DNA of 64,000 bases, taken from an uncultured Mycoplasmatota bacterium (GTDB lineage: Bacteria; Bacillota_I; Bacilli_A; RF39; UBA660). The stretch is from NCBI GenBank assembly GCA_900553395.1, contig USDJ01000007.1, forward strand, positions 4,886 through 68,885. Reading direction: 5' to 3'. The notes beneath the pieces are model-generated. The model was given only the letters and a program-made list of their open reading frames with translations, made no database searches and was not told the DNA's origin. Within the stretch, counting starts at the first letter, position 1. Every line of letters starts with the position of its first letter. The position numbers were made by a program, and so were the translations under genes. Positions 51,767 through 60,890 of this stretch are shown here, piece by piece.

Positions 51767-52232
51767 TAAAAATGTTAAATTAGTTATTTATATTGTATCT
51801 ATTATGGTAATTTTCACTATAGTATTTATCGTACTAAATAATTTGTTGAAAAATAAAGAAAAAGGTTATGATGAATACTTAAAAAATTATAAAGTTAATG
51901 AGTATATACCTACATATGTATCAGATGAGGATATGGCTAAAATATATTTAAAAGACTATATTCATAATATGTTTTATGATATAGAGGCTGCCTATGATTC
52001 TTTAGATACAGAATATAAAAATAAAAAATTTGGTTCTTTAGATAATTATAAAAAATATGTATATTCACTTAATAATACATCATATGTTGTTTCAAGTTAT
52101 TATAAAAAAGATAAAGACGGATATATATATTTTGGAGTATATGATACATTTGGAAACACTTATGTATTTAAAACAAAAGGAGTAATGCAGTATAGTGTAT
52201 TTTTAGATGAAGAAACAGTAGAAATTTGGTGA
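51759..52232 (+). CDS. Membrane-anchored small external protein, NTF2-like
   Basis: A 157-residue protein with one N-terminal helix (about 8-28) and an external domain beginning Y-V-S-D-E-D-M-A-K-I-Y-L-K-D-Y, then a D-S-L-D-T-E-Y-K-N-K-K-F helix-turn typical of NTF2-like folds, and strands ending at residue 157. It overlaps the previous gene by eight bases, so the two are made together. A VirB8/TcpC-like assembly factor is the best guess. No Cys. VirD4 follows after four bases. Confidence 0.72.
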   Translation: MNNKNVKLVIYIVSIMVIFTIVFIVLNNLLKNKEKGYDEYLKNYKVNEYIPTYVSDEDMAKIYLKDYIHNMFYDIEAAYDSLDTEYKNKKFGSLDNYKKYVYSLNNTSYVVSSYYKKDKDGYIYFGVYDTFGNTYVFKTKGVMQYSVFLDEETVEIW

Positions 52233-52236
52233 TAAA

Positions 52237-54360
52237 GTGAAATTAAGATTTAGGGCTGATTCAAAAGATGTAATAATATTTAGTATTTTTGCTTTTGCTT
52301 GGCTTTTAGTAGTTGCTTTTGCAGTTGTTAATGTATCAGAATTTTTGAATGGTAATTCTTTTACTTTCAACATTTTCTTAGCATTCACACCTGCTAATTT
52401 AGCGGCAACAATGGTTTTCTTTTTATTGGGTATAATAGCAGCATTTGCTGGTGTTAAGTCATATTTTTTAGAAAAGGAAGATGACGCTACAGGAATTGGA
52501 TTGTCTATAGGTCAAAAGAAAGAAAAAAATTATGCACGTTGGGCTAAAGATAGTGAAATAGAAAAAGGTTTAGATGTAAAAGCAGTTGATCCTTTATCGC
52601 CTAAGGCTGATGCTGCTGGTATACCACTCAAGATGACTCCTAAGAAGGTATGGGTTGATAATGGTGGATACCACAACTTAGTTATAGGTTCTACAGGAGC
52701 CGGAAAAACTCAAACAACAGTTTTACCCATGGTAAATTTACTTGCTAAGCACGACGAATCAATGATAATTACCGATCCAAAAGGTGAAATATATGAAGGT
52801 ACTTCTAATTACTTAAGAAGTTTAGGATATAATATTGTATTACTTAATTTCCGTGATCCACAACAAGGAAATGCTTGGAATCCTATGTATTTGCCTTACT
52901 CATTATATAAAGATGGCAATATAGATAAATCAGTAGAGTTACTTGAAGACTTAGCTGCAAATATACTTCACGATCCACAAGCAAAAGGTCAAGATCCTTT
53001 CTGGGAAAACACTTCAGCTGATTATTTTGCAGGTCTTGCTTGTGCATTATTTGAAGATGCAGCTCCAGATGAAATTAACTTAAATAGTATAAGTTTAATG
53101 ACAACAATAGGTGAAGAAAAGCTTGCTAATACTACATATGTAAAAGATTATTTTAGTTATAAGGATCCGGGAGGCACTGCATATACTAAGGCTTCATCAA
53201 CTTTGATGGCTCCAAGTGAAACTAAGGGAAGTATCTTGTCAGTATTTAAACAAAAAATTCAATTATTTGCTTCACGTGCTAATTTATCGGAAATGTTATC
53301 AAGTAATGATTTCGATATGAGAGATATTGGAAGAAAGAAGACAGCTGTTTTTATAGTTATTCAGGATGAAAAAACAACATATCATTCACTTGTTACAATA
53401 TTTTTGAAACAATGCTACGAAACTTTAATTTCAGTTGCACAGGAATCTGGGGGAAAACTTCCACATAGAACAAACTTTATACTTGATGAGTTTGCCAATA
53501 TGCCACCTCTTAAAGACGTTACAACGATGGTTACTGCTGCTCGTTCTAGAAATATAAGATTTACGTTTATAATTCAAAACTTTGCTCAGTTGTATGAGGT
53601 ATATGGTAAAGAAAATGGAGAAACTATTAAAGGTAACTGTGGTAATATTGTTTACCTTATTAGTACTGAACTTTCTGCTCTTGAAGAAATAAGTAAAATG
53701 TGTGGCGAGGTCAAATCAAAGGAAAAAGAAAAAACTTCGTCAACCCCACTTGTTACTGTTAGTGATTTACAAAGACTTAGTCAATGGGAAACAATAATTT
53801 TGCGTCTTAGAACAATGCCTTTTAAAACAAAATTAACTCCAAATTATAAAATGAGTTGGGGACATAGTTTTCCTAAGGCTGCTTATCCAACCAGGGATAG
53901 AAAAGAAGTTAAAACATTTGATCTTAAATCTTATGTAAATAAAAAAAGAGAAGAAAAAATTAATAATATGTTAAATGGCGATGGTACATCAAATCCAACT
54001 GGTGGAGTTTCAAACACATTACCATCAAACAATTTTCCTTCTCCATTTACTTCAAGTCCATCATCAAATACTTTAGATTCATCAATACCTAAGGATAATA
54101 AGGCCACATCTAGTGACTTTAACGTTGATGATTTAGTCAAAAGGATAGATGCTAAGATAGCTGAATTGGAGGAAGAGGAAAGACAAGAAAAAGCTAAATT
54201 GGAAGCAGCTAAAGTTGAAGAAGTTCCAACAATTCCGATTGATAATTTTTCTACAATGACATTTACTGAGGAGAAAAGCACGTCTAGTACTCCTTCCTTA
54301 GAAAAATCTGATAATAAGATTACTGATGATCAATTTTTTGATGATTTCTTTAGCGAATAA
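52237..54360 (+). CDS. virD4: VirD4/TraG-type coupling protein
   Basis: Membrane ATPase that delivers DNA or protein substrates to the T4SS channel. Two N-terminal membrane helices (about 12-32 and 48-72), Walker A GSTGAGKT (151-158), D-P-K-G-E-I-Y-E, W-N-P-M and Walker B (F-I-L-D-E-F-A-N-M at about 415). The C-terminal 130 residues are Ser/Pro/Asn-rich and acidic, a probable docking tail. GTG 52237 follows GGTGAT. No relaxase or other classical DNA-processing gene is linked, so substrates may be proteins. It is the last gene of the operon. Confidence 0.95.
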   Translation: MKLRFRADSKDVIIFSIFAFAWLLVVAFAVVNVSEFLNGNSFTFNIFLAFTPANLAATMVFFLLGIIAAFAGVKSYFLEKEDDATGIGLSIGQKKEKNYARWAKDSEIEKGLDVKAVDPLSPKADAAGIPLKMTPKKVWVDNGGYHNLVIGSTGAGKTQTTVLPMVNLLAKHDESMIITDPKGEIYEGTSNYLRSLGYNIVLLNFRDPQQGNAWNPMYLPYSLYKDGNIDKSVELLEDLAANILHDPQAKGQDPFWENTSADYFAGLACALFEDAAPDEINLNSISLMTTIGEEKLANTTYVKDYFSYKDPGGTAYTKASSTLMAPSETKGSILSVFKQKIQLFASRANLSEMLSSNDFDMRDIGRKKTAVFIVIQDEKTTYHSLVTIFLKQCYETLISVAQESGGKLPHRTNFILDEFANMPPLKDVTTMVTAARSRNIRFTFIIQNFAQLYEVYGKENGETIKGNCGNIVYLISTELSALEEISKMCGEVKSKEKEKTSSTPLVTVSDLQRLSQWETIILRLRTMPFKTKLTPNYKMSWGHSFPKAAYPTRDRKEVKTFDLKSYVNKKREEKINNMLNGDGTSNPTGGVSNTLPSNNFPSPFTSSPSSNTLDSSIPKDNKATSSDFNVDDLVKRIDAKIAELEEEERQEKAKLEAAKVEEVPTIPIDNFSTMTFTEEKSTSSTPSLEKSDNKITDDQFFDDFFSE

Positions 54361-54373
54361 TAAACTATTTAAC

Positions 54374-54402
54374 TTTATAACCATTTAGTATTCACATATA
54401 AT
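54374..54402 (+). promoter_or_regulatory. Possible promoter of the rhodanese gene
   Basis: TTTATA at 54374-54379, 17-base spacer, TATAAT at 54397-54402. The -10 is consensus; the -35 is weak. Confidence 0.45.
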
Positions 54403-54418
54403 ATACTAGGGTGGTTAT

Positions 54419-54706
54419 ATGATTGAAAGTATTTCAGTGTCTGAACTTAAAAAACTTAGCAATATTAACATAATAGATATAAGAAATATGGAAAAGTATA
54501 ATGATAAACACATGCCGGGTGCTATAAATATTTCATTAAATCAATTATTAATAAATCCAGAAAAATATTTACAAAGAAATTTGAAGTATTACATTTACTG
54601 CCAACGCGGTATGCAAAGTAGAAAATTAGTTCAAATATTAAAGAATAATGGATATAATGTAGTAAATATTATAGGTGGCTATGAGGCATGGGTATTAAGT
54701 GAATAA
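54419..54706 (+). CDS. Single-domain rhodanese
   Basis: A 95-residue cytoplasmic sulfurtransferase of the GlpE/PspE type. It begins with a V-S-E-L-K-x-L motif, has I-D-I-R (about 19-22), H-M-P-G-A-I-N-I and the active-site loop C-Q-R-G-M-Q-S-R with Cys61 (the charged six-residue loop of true rhodaneses), then G-G-Y-E-A-W near the end. Complete. It carries sulfur from thiosulfate or persulfides, and the physiological partner is unknown. A single-gene unit between the T4SS operon and rmuC. Confidence 0.93.
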   Translation: MIESISVSELKKLSNINIIDIRNMEKYNDKHMPGAINISLNQLLINPEKYLQRNLKYYIYCQRGMQSRKLVQILKNNGYNVVNIIGGYEAWVLSE

Positions 54707-54730
54707 GATATTAATTTATCTTATTTTTTT
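54702..54730 (+). terminator. Rho-independent terminator of the rhodanese gene
   Basis: AATAAGATA (54702-54710) pairs with TATCTTATT (54717-54725) followed by eight T. It overlaps the stop codon. Confidence 0.78.
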
Positions 54731-54764
54731 TTATATTTTGTGATAAAATAATATTGGTGATAAT

Positions 54765-55835
54765 ATGGAATATGTAATATTAATTTTGTTAATTATAATA
54801 CTTATGTTGATTGTTGTATTGATTTTTAAAAGAGGTAATGATAAGTATATATATGATAAGTTTAACAATTTGGAAGTGTCATTGGTAAAAGAAATAGGTG
54901 AATTTAAGTCTGATTTTACACGTAGTTTGAATGATGACTTTAATAATCAATCAGAAAGAATTGATAAAAGATTAGATTTAATGAATGTTAAAGTAAGCGA
55001 ACGCCTGGATGAGAACTTTAAAAGAACAAATGAAACATTTTCTAATGTGTTAGAGAGACTATCAAAGATAGATGAGGCTCAGAAAAAAATAGATAATTTG
55101 TCAAATGACATTATATCTCTTCAAGGGGTTTTAACTGATAAAAAAACAAGAGGTATATATGGAGAAGTAAATTTGGAACATATTCTTTCTAATGTATTTG
55201 GCAAAAATAATAATAAAATTTATCAAATGCAATATACTTTTAGTAATGGAACGATTGCAGATTCAGTATTATTTGCACCAGAACCATTGGGTGTTATAGC
55301 AATCGACTCTAAATTTCCACTTGAACATTATCAAATGATGGTTGATAAAAAAAATTCTAGTGAGGTAAGAGCACAAGCTGAAAAATTATTTAAACTAGAT
55401 ATGAAAAAACATATAGATGCTATTAGCACAAAGTATATTATACCTGGAGTTACTAGCGATCAAGCAATATTATTTTTACCAGCTGAAGCAATATTTGCTG
55501 AGTTAAATGCATATCACACTGATTTACTAGAATATGCATATAAGAAGAGAGTTTGGATAACAAGTCCTACTACTTTGATAAGCACATTAACGACAATCCA
55601 AGTAATAATAAAAAATATAGAAAGAGATAAATTTGCTAAAGTAATTCATGGAGAACTAAGATTATTGGATGAAGAGTTTAAAAGATATAAAGACAGATGG
55701 GATAAACTTTATAGAAGTATTGAAACTGTAAGTAAGGATGTAAAAGATATACATACAACAACAGATAAGATTACTAAAAGATTTAATAGTATTAATCAGG
55801 TAGAAATGGGTGAATTAGATGATAAAGAAAATTAA
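54765..55835 (+). CDS. rmuC: DNA recombination protein RmuC family
   Basis: Putative nuclease-fold protein that limits DNA inversions and rearrangements. An N-terminal membrane helix (about 3-22), a coiled coil (about 30-125), and the conserved RmuC block: R-G-I-Y-G-E (about 130), I-A-I-D-S-K-F-P-L-E (about 175-184) holding the PD-(D/E)xK-like residues, and L-F-L-P-A-E-A-I-F-A-E. 356 residues is at the short end of normal. A -10 (TGaTAAAAT) lies at 54741-54749. It overlaps the DUF2238-like gene by 17 bases. Confidence 0.93.
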   Translation: MEYVILILLIIILMLIVVLIFKRGNDKYIYDKFNNLEVSLVKEIGEFKSDFTRSLNDDFNNQSERIDKRLDLMNVKVSERLDENFKRTNETFSNVLERLSKIDEAQKKIDNLSNDIISLQGVLTDKKTRGIYGEVNLEHILSNVFGKNNNKIYQMQYTFSNGTIADSVLFAPEPLGVIAIDSKFPLEHYQMMVDKKNSSEVRAQAEKLFKLDMKKHIDAISTKYIIPGVTSDQAILFLPAEAIFAELNAYHTDLLEYAYKKRVWITSPTTLISTLTTIQVIIKNIERDKFAKVIHGELRLLDEEFKRYKDRWDKLYRSIETVSKDVKDIHTTTDKITKRFNSINQVEMGELDDKEN

Positions 55836-56409
55836 TATTATACTTATTTTGACGTCGATTTTAGGCAGTTTATATTTTGTATTTACTAGAGATAATAATA
55901 TAGTATTAGTGTTAAAAGATTTATCAATTATAATAACAATAAATGCACTTTATATAATAAAAAAAATATTTAAAATTAATATCAGTGACGCAGTAATATT
56001 TATATATGTATTGTTTATATTTCTAGCTCATTTTCTAGGAGTTACTTGCGAACTTTATAATGCAATATATTGGTATGACAAGTTTACTCACTTTTTATCA
56101 GGTGTACTTACTAGTTTTGGTGCTATACTTTTACTTAAAAAGTTTAAGAAAACTGGTAATATAGCCTTTAGTATATTATTTATAATTGCTATATCATTAA
56201 TGGTAGCATCACTTTGGGAAATATTTGAATATTTATCAAGTTTTTACTTAGGTGTTGATCCTCAGAAGGTAGTTCAGACTGGTGTTGCAGATACTATGGG
56301 CGATATTATAGTTGCTTTCTTGGGTTCTATACTTGTCTCAATAGGTTATCATTATGAGTATAAATATAATTGTGATTTATTAATAAGAAGATTTGTAAAA
56401 CTAATATAA
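55819..56409 (+). CDS. DUF2238/YjdF-like membrane protein
   Basis: A 196-residue integral membrane protein with about five helices. The conserved motifs of the family are visible: Y-D-K-F-T-H-F-L-S-G (about 89-98), W-E-I-F-E-Y (about 133-138) and D-T-M-G-D-I-I-V (about 157-164). Acidic and His residues in the membrane could bind metal or lipid, but the function of the family is unknown. Its start overlaps the end of rmuC, and no separate promoter is visible. It ends in a strong terminator. Confidence 0.85.
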   Translation: MIKKINIILILTSILGSLYFVFTRDNNIVLVLKDLSIIITINALYIIKKIFKINISDAVIFIYVLFIFLAHFLGVTCELYNAIYWYDKFTHFLSGVLTSFGAILLLKKFKKTGNIAFSILFIIAISLMVASLWEIFEYLSSFYLGVDPQKVVQTGVADTMGDIIVAFLGSILVSIGYHYEYKYNCDLLIRRFVKLI

Positions 56410-56411
56410 AT

Positions 56412-56452
56412 AAAGTAAAAATGTTTACTTTGTTTATTTTTTTTTGTATAAT
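56412..56452 (+). terminator. Terminator overlapped by the promoter of TrbC-like gene 5
   Basis: AAAGTAAA (56412-56419) pairs with TTTACTTT (56424-56431), then a T run to 56445. TTTACT at 56424-56429 and TATAAT at 56447-56452 (17-base spacer) form a promoter within it. Confidence 0.75.
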
Positions 56453-56483
56453 TAACTTAAGAGTGATAACTAGGAGTGATAAT

Positions 56484-57485
56484 ATGAAAAAAATGGTTAA
56501 GTTTAAGTATTTTATATTTATATTTGCTGCATTTATTATATTTAATTCAAATGTATGTGCAACGACTACTAAAATGAAATACAAAAATGATAGTAATTAT
56601 ATCGTTGTAGATAAAAATGAAGTTTTAGTTCTTGATAATACTGTTCAGTATAATATTAAAGATTTTAAAATACATAGATCCAGCTGGAATGAAGTTGGAT
56701 CATGGCAAACTGATATAGTATATTTATATACAGACATTGATGATCAAGTATTTAATGATCAAGAAAAGTGGTGGACCTCTCTTTATGTGTGTAAATCGAT
56801 AGATTGGGTTATAAGTGGTCTCGGTGGGTCATTCCCTGAGGTAGGAGTTTATACAAGCTCTTTGTTAAGTAAATTTGCTCCAGATCACGATAGCTTTTTA
56901 AGTGTTCTTGGTGGTCAAACTTCTTCAAAATGCAAAACATATTCTATAGCAGGTGATGTAGAAAAAGACAATCTTGTATCATATTGTGGTCTTTATGAAG
57001 AGAGAGTAAGAAAAATAAAAAATCTTGCCGAGCACTATACTTCGACAAATAATGTCTCATATAAAAATGAGTATAAAAAAACACTAAATGAATTAAAAAC
57101 AGCCTGTAATCAAGCTATGACAAGTGCTAGCTGGAATGATGCATGTGTTGTCAGATGTAGTAGTATATATCAAGAAACTATTGAATGGAATAAAATTTTT
57201 AATCCAACAAATTCGACAAACAATTGTGGATTTTCAGATAAATTACTTGCTTGGATATTAAATATAATAAAATGGGTTAAATATATACTTCCAGTTTTAG
57301 TAATTATATTGGGTATTATTGATTTTATTAAAGCAATAGGTGCAGATAAAGATGATGAAATGAAAAAGGCACAAGGTAGATTTGTCAAAAGATTAATTGC
57401 AGCAGCTTTAGTGTTCTTGGTTCCTCTAATAGTAGAATTTGTTCTTAAAAAATTTGGATTTAATTCAACTTGTGGTTTATTCTAA
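56484..57485 (+). CDS. TrbC-like protein with large external N-terminal domain, paralogue 5
   Basis: A 333-residue protein. Signal peptide (about 1-24, ending V-C-A-T), an external domain (about 25-235) with about eight Cys (for example C-K-S-I-D-W, K-C-K-T-Y, C-V-V-R-C), and a C-terminal two-helix unit (about 248-325) matching the TrbC-like proteins: P-V-L-V-I-I-L-G-I-I-D-F-I-K-A-I-G-A-D-K-D-D-E-M-K-K-A-Q and F-V-K-R-L-I-A-A-A. It is thus a fusion of an unknown external domain to the pilin-like hairpin. It lies apart from the others, after the rhodanese-rmuC-DUF2238 insertion. ATG 56484 follows AGGAGTGAT. Confidence 0.78.
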   Translation: MKKMVKFKYFIFIFAAFIIFNSNVCATTTKMKYKNDSNYIVVDKNEVLVLDNTVQYNIKDFKIHRSSWNEVGSWQTDIVYLYTDIDDQVFNDQEKWWTSLYVCKSIDWVISGLGGSFPEVGVYTSSLLSKFAPDHDSFLSVLGGQTSSKCKTYSIAGDVEKDNLVSYCGLYEERVRKIKNLAEHYTSTNNVSYKNEYKKTLNELKTACNQAMTSASWNDACVVRCSSIYQETIEWNKIFNPTNSTNNCGFSDKLLAWILNIIKWVKYILPVLVIILGIIDFIKAIGADKDDEMKKAQGRFVKRLIAAALVFLVPLIVEFVLKKFGFNSTCGLF

Positions 57486-57547
57486 TGAATATTCCACTTT
57501 TTCTTTACATTTTTTGTGATATATTTGAACTAAAATGAAAAAATATA

Positions 57548-57577
57548 TTGAAAATACAATTCTACTTAAATTATAAT
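57548..57577 (+). promoter_or_regulatory. SigA-type promoter of rnr
   Basis: TTGAAA at 57548-57553, 18-base spacer, TATAAT at 57572-57577, with GGAGG shortly after. Confidence 0.68.
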
Positions 57578-57594
57578 ATAATTGGAGGATAGCT

Positions 57595-59682
57595 ATGGAA
57601 GAAAAAATATTAGACATATTAAATGAAAATGATGCTTTGACTGTTCACGAGATAGAAAGTTTGCTTGGATTTAAATCTGTAGATGAATTAAAAGAACTTT
57701 TAAAGGTACTTAATAATTTAGAAGATGAATTAAAAGTATACAGAACAAGAAAAGATAAATATATGTTATTTGAAAAAAGTAATTTGCGCGTTGGAAAACT
57801 ACTTGCTAATAAAAAAGGATATGGCTTTGTTGATATAATAGGTGATGAGGATGTGTTTGTTTCTCAAGATAATCTTAATGGCGCTATAGATGGTGATAAG
57901 GTAATTGTAGAAATAACGTCTAAAAAGGGATTAAAGCTTGAAGGAAGAATTTTAAGAGTAGTTGAGAGGAAATTAAAACAATTTGTAGGTACTGTTTATT
58001 ATAAGAACAATAAATGTAAAATAGACCTAGATGATAAGAAGATAAATTTAGATATTACTATAGATTCAGCTTACACTTTGGGAGCAGTTAGTGGACACAA
58101 AGTATTAGTAAGATTACTAAGAAGGATAGATAATCATAATTATACGGGTGCAATTGTTAAGATATTAGGCCATAAAGATGATCCTGGCGTTGATATATTA
58201 AGTATAGCTGCTAAGTATGAAATAGAAGATGAATTTCCAAGTGATGTAATAGAACAATTAAAGGATATACCTGATAGAGTTTTAGATAATGAATATGATG
58301 GTAGAACTGACTTAAGAGATCAAGTTATATTTACTATAGACGGTGATGATACTAAAGATATTGACGATGCTATTTCTATAGATAAACTTACCAATGGTAA
58401 TTATAAATTAGGAGTACATATTGCTGATGTAAGCTACTATGTTAAAGAAAATACTCCTTTAGATAGTGAAGCGTATAAAAGAGGTACTAGTGTGTACTTA
58501 GCAAATACAGTAATACCTATGCTTCCACATCAATTATCCAATGGTATTTGTTCGCTTAATCCAAATGTTGATAGGTTAGCTATTAGTTGTGTTATGGAAA
58601 TAAATTCTAAAGGCGACATAGTTGATTATGATATATTTGAAAGTGTTATTAAATCTAGAATACAAATGACTTATAAAAAGGTTAACAAAATATTGGAACA
58701 AAATGAAATACCTGATGGTTATGAACCATATGCTGATAAATTAAGACAAATGCAAGAATTAGCGCATATTTTAAGAGAAAATAAGGTTAGAAAAGGTTAT
58801 ATTGATTTTGAAATAGACGAGGCTAAAATAATAACTAATGAGTCTGGAGAAGCTGTTGATGTTGTTCTAAGAGAAAGAGGAACTGGAGAAAAATTAATTG
58901 AAGATTTTATGATAGCTGCAAATGAAACTGTTGCAACTCATATAACTTATATGAATTATCCGTTTATTTATCGTGTACACGGTGAACCAAATGAAGAAAA
59001 AATAAATAATTTCTTAAATTTTATAAATATTTTAGGCTATAGAGTTCATCGTCCTAGTAAAATAACTCCAAAATCAATGCAAATTCTTTTAGACGAATTA
59101 AAAGATGTAAAAGAATATTCTATTTTATCAAGTTTACTTTTAAGAAGTATGCAAAAGGCAATATATGATAAAAATAATATAGGACATTTTGGATTAGCAA
59201 GTAAGTGTTATACACATTTTACTTCTCCAATAAGAAGATATCCAGATACAACAGTACATAGATTACTTAGAACTTATTTATTTAATAAAAATATAGATTC
59301 TGATACTCTTAAGTATTGGGATCAAAAATTAATACCACTTGCTGAACATACTTCAGAAAGAGAAAGAGCTTCTGTTGAATGTGAACGTGAAGTTGATGAT
59401 ATGAAAATGGCTGAATATATGGAGAAGCATATCGGTGAAGAATACACTGGAATAGTTTCGGGTGTAGTTAGCTTTGGTATGTTTATTGAACTTCCAAATA
59501 AGATAGAAGGGTTAGTTAGAATTGACGATTTAACTGATGACTATTATAGATATGATGAGATGACTTTATCTTTAGTTGGTAATAAGAATAAAAGAGGGTA
59601 TAGACTTGGAGATGAGGTTAAAGTTATAGTAGCATCTGCTAGTAAATTAAATCATACAATAGATTTTAAAATAAAAAAATAA
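57595..59682 (+). CDS. rnr: Ribonuclease R
   Basis: 3'-5' exoribonuclease that degrades structured RNA and takes part in trans-translation with SmpB. Order of domains: N-terminal winged helix (about 1-60), two cold-shock domains (about 65-215), the RNB catalytic domain with I-D-G-D-D-T-K-D-I-D-D-A (about 247-258, catalytic Asp cluster), H-I-A-D-V-S-Y-Y-V and T-S-P-I-R-R-Y-P-D, and a C-terminal S1 domain (about 615-690; G-V-V-S-F-G-M-F-I-E). 695 residues. smpB lies downstream, which is the usual Bacillota neighbourhood, here separated by two CapA genes. Confidence 0.96.
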   Translation: MEEKILDILNENDALTVHEIESLLGFKSVDELKELLKVLNNLEDELKVYRTRKDKYMLFEKSNLRVGKLLANKKGYGFVDIIGDEDVFVSQDNLNGAIDGDKVIVEITSKKGLKLEGRILRVVERKLKQFVGTVYYKNNKCKIDLDDKKINLDITIDSAYTLGAVSGHKVLVRLLRRIDNHNYTGAIVKILGHKDDPGVDILSIAAKYEIEDEFPSDVIEQLKDIPDRVLDNEYDGRTDLRDQVIFTIDGDDTKDIDDAISIDKLTNGNYKLGVHIADVSYYVKENTPLDSEAYKRGTSVYLANTVIPMLPHQLSNGICSLNPNVDRLAISCVMEINSKGDIVDYDIFESVIKSRIQMTYKKVNKILEQNEIPDGYEPYADKLRQMQELAHILRENKVRKGYIDFEIDEAKIITNESGEAVDVVLRERGTGEKLIEDFMIAANETVATHITYMNYPFIYRVHGEPNEEKINNFLNFINILGYRVHRPSKITPKSMQILLDELKDVKEYSILSSLLLRSMQKAIYDKNNIGHFGLASKCYTHFTSPIRRYPDTTVHRLLRTYLFNKNIDSDTLKYWDQKLIPLAEHTSERERASVECEREVDDMKMAEYMEKHIGEEYTGIVSGVVSFGMFIELPNKIEGLVRIDDLTDDYYRYDEMTLSLVGNKNKRGYRLGDEVKVIVASASKLNHTIDFKIKK

Positions 59683-59685
59683 TTA

Positions 59686-59720
59686 AAAAGAATTAAAGTG
59701 TAGACTTTATTCTTTTTTTT
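59686..59720 (+). terminator. Rho-independent terminator of rnr
   Basis: A thirteen-base stem with one bulge (59686-59699 with 59704-59716) and a T run. The downstream promoter (TAGACT 59701-59706, 17 bases, TATAAT 59724-59729) starts inside it. Confidence 0.72.
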
Positions 59721-59744
59721 ATTTATAATTATATTGGTGACGAT

Positions 59745-60875
59745 ATGGTAAAAGCTAAGAACAAAAAGAGAAAATTAAAAAAAGGAGTTTTTGTTATATT
59801 TTTGATACTTATTGTTATTACTCTTTCAGTGGTAATAATTTTGAAAAATAAAAGTAAAAATAATGTAGAAAAAGATCCTAAAGTAGTTAATAAAGAAGAA
59901 AATGTTGACACAACTCCTAAAAAGAAAAAAATGTCCTTGATAGCTGTTGGTGATGTCTTGATACACGAAAGTGTGTATAAGGATGCTAAAGAAGGTAATA
60001 CTTATAATTTTCATAAAATGTTTACTGAAGTAGAACCTATCATAAATAAATATGATTTGAAGTTTTGCAATCAAGAATCAACTATAGGTGGAACTGTTCT
60101 AGGAATTAGTGGATATCCTAGTTTTAACTCTCCAGATGAAATAGGTGATGAACTAGTTAGCTTAGGATTTAATCTTATTAGCTTAGCTAATAATCATGCT
60201 TTTGATAAAGGTGAAGATGCTATATTGTATTCAAATAGCTTTTGGAAAAGTAAGAATGTGGTAACAGCTGGCTCATACTCTAGCGATGAAGAGATGAATA
60301 ATGTAAAAATATATGAACAAAATGGTATAAAATACGCATTCTTTGCTTATACGACTCTATCAAATAGGAAAGTTACTAAAGACTATTTAATTGATATGTA
60401 TGATGCAGATAAAGTTTCAAGTGATATAGAAAAAGTAAAGGGTAAGGTTGACGTAATAATAGTGTCAATGCATTGGGGAGTGGAATACACTAATACTCCA
60501 ACTGAAAGTCAAAGACAGATTGCTGAATACTTATCTAGTTTGGGCGTGAATTTAATTATTGGAACACATCCTCATGTTGTACAACCGGTAGAATATATAG
60601 GTAATACACTAGTAATATACTCTTTAGGAAATTTTATATCTAACCAATTATCTATAGGAATTAACCCTGGAATAGGTCTTATGGTGGGGATGGATATTGT
60701 AGTAAATGAAGATGGTACTGTCAGCTTTGATAATTTATATAAGGAACTTATTTTAGCATATGCTTTAAATAGTAAAAATTTTAAAGTTATTCCTTTTTCC
60801 AAACTTGATAATGATATGCTAAATGATTATAAAACTATAGAAGAAAAATATATGAAGATAGTTAATGGTAATTAG
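59745..60875 (+). CDS. CapA-family (poly-gamma-glutamate synthesis-like) membrane-anchored protein 1
   Basis: A 376-residue protein: N-terminal membrane helix (about 10-29), a Lys/Asp linker, and a calcineurin-like domain of the CapA/PgsA family with A-V-G-D-V-L-I-H (about 66-73), N-Q-E-S-T-I-G-G, S-L-A-N-N-H-A-F-D-K-G, S-M-H-W-G-V-E-Y and G-T-H-P-H-V-V-Q. These hold the metal-binding His, Asp and Asn residues of metallophosphoesterases. CapA homologues take part in poly-gamma-glutamate capsule formation, but no capB/capC genes are seen here. The second copy follows after 15 bases. Confidence 0.9.
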   Translation: MVKAKNKKRKLKKGVFVIFLILIVITLSVVIILKNKSKNNVEKDPKVVNKEENVDTTPKKKKMSLIAVGDVLIHESVYKDAKEGNTYNFHKMFTEVEPIINKYDLKFCNQESTIGGTVLGISGYPSFNSPDEIGDELVSLGFNLISLANNHAFDKGEDAILYSNSFWKSKNVVTAGSYSSDEEMNNVKIYEQNGIKYAFFAYTTLSNRKVTKDYLIDMYDADKVSSDIEKVKGKVDVIIVSMHWGVEYTNTPTESQRQIAEYLSSLGVNLIIGTHPHVVQPVEYIGNTLVIYSLGNFISNQLSIGINPGIGLMVGMDIVVNEDGTVSFDNLYKELILAYALNSKNFKVIPFSKLDNDMLNDYKTIEEKYMKIVNGN

Positions 60876-60890
60876 ATTGTGGGTGTTTAT

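Noticed and set aside
53931..54281. Minus-strand open frame of 116 codons inside virD4
   Set aside because: It lies wholly antisense to the Ser/Pro-rich end of virD4, with no ribosome site or recognisable product; a composition artefact.
27121..57485. Integrative conjugative element
   Set aside because: No integrase, relaxase, attachment-site repeat or tRNA boundary flanks the block; the tRNA-Leu at 25535 is intact, and the scpAB genes lie between it and the block.
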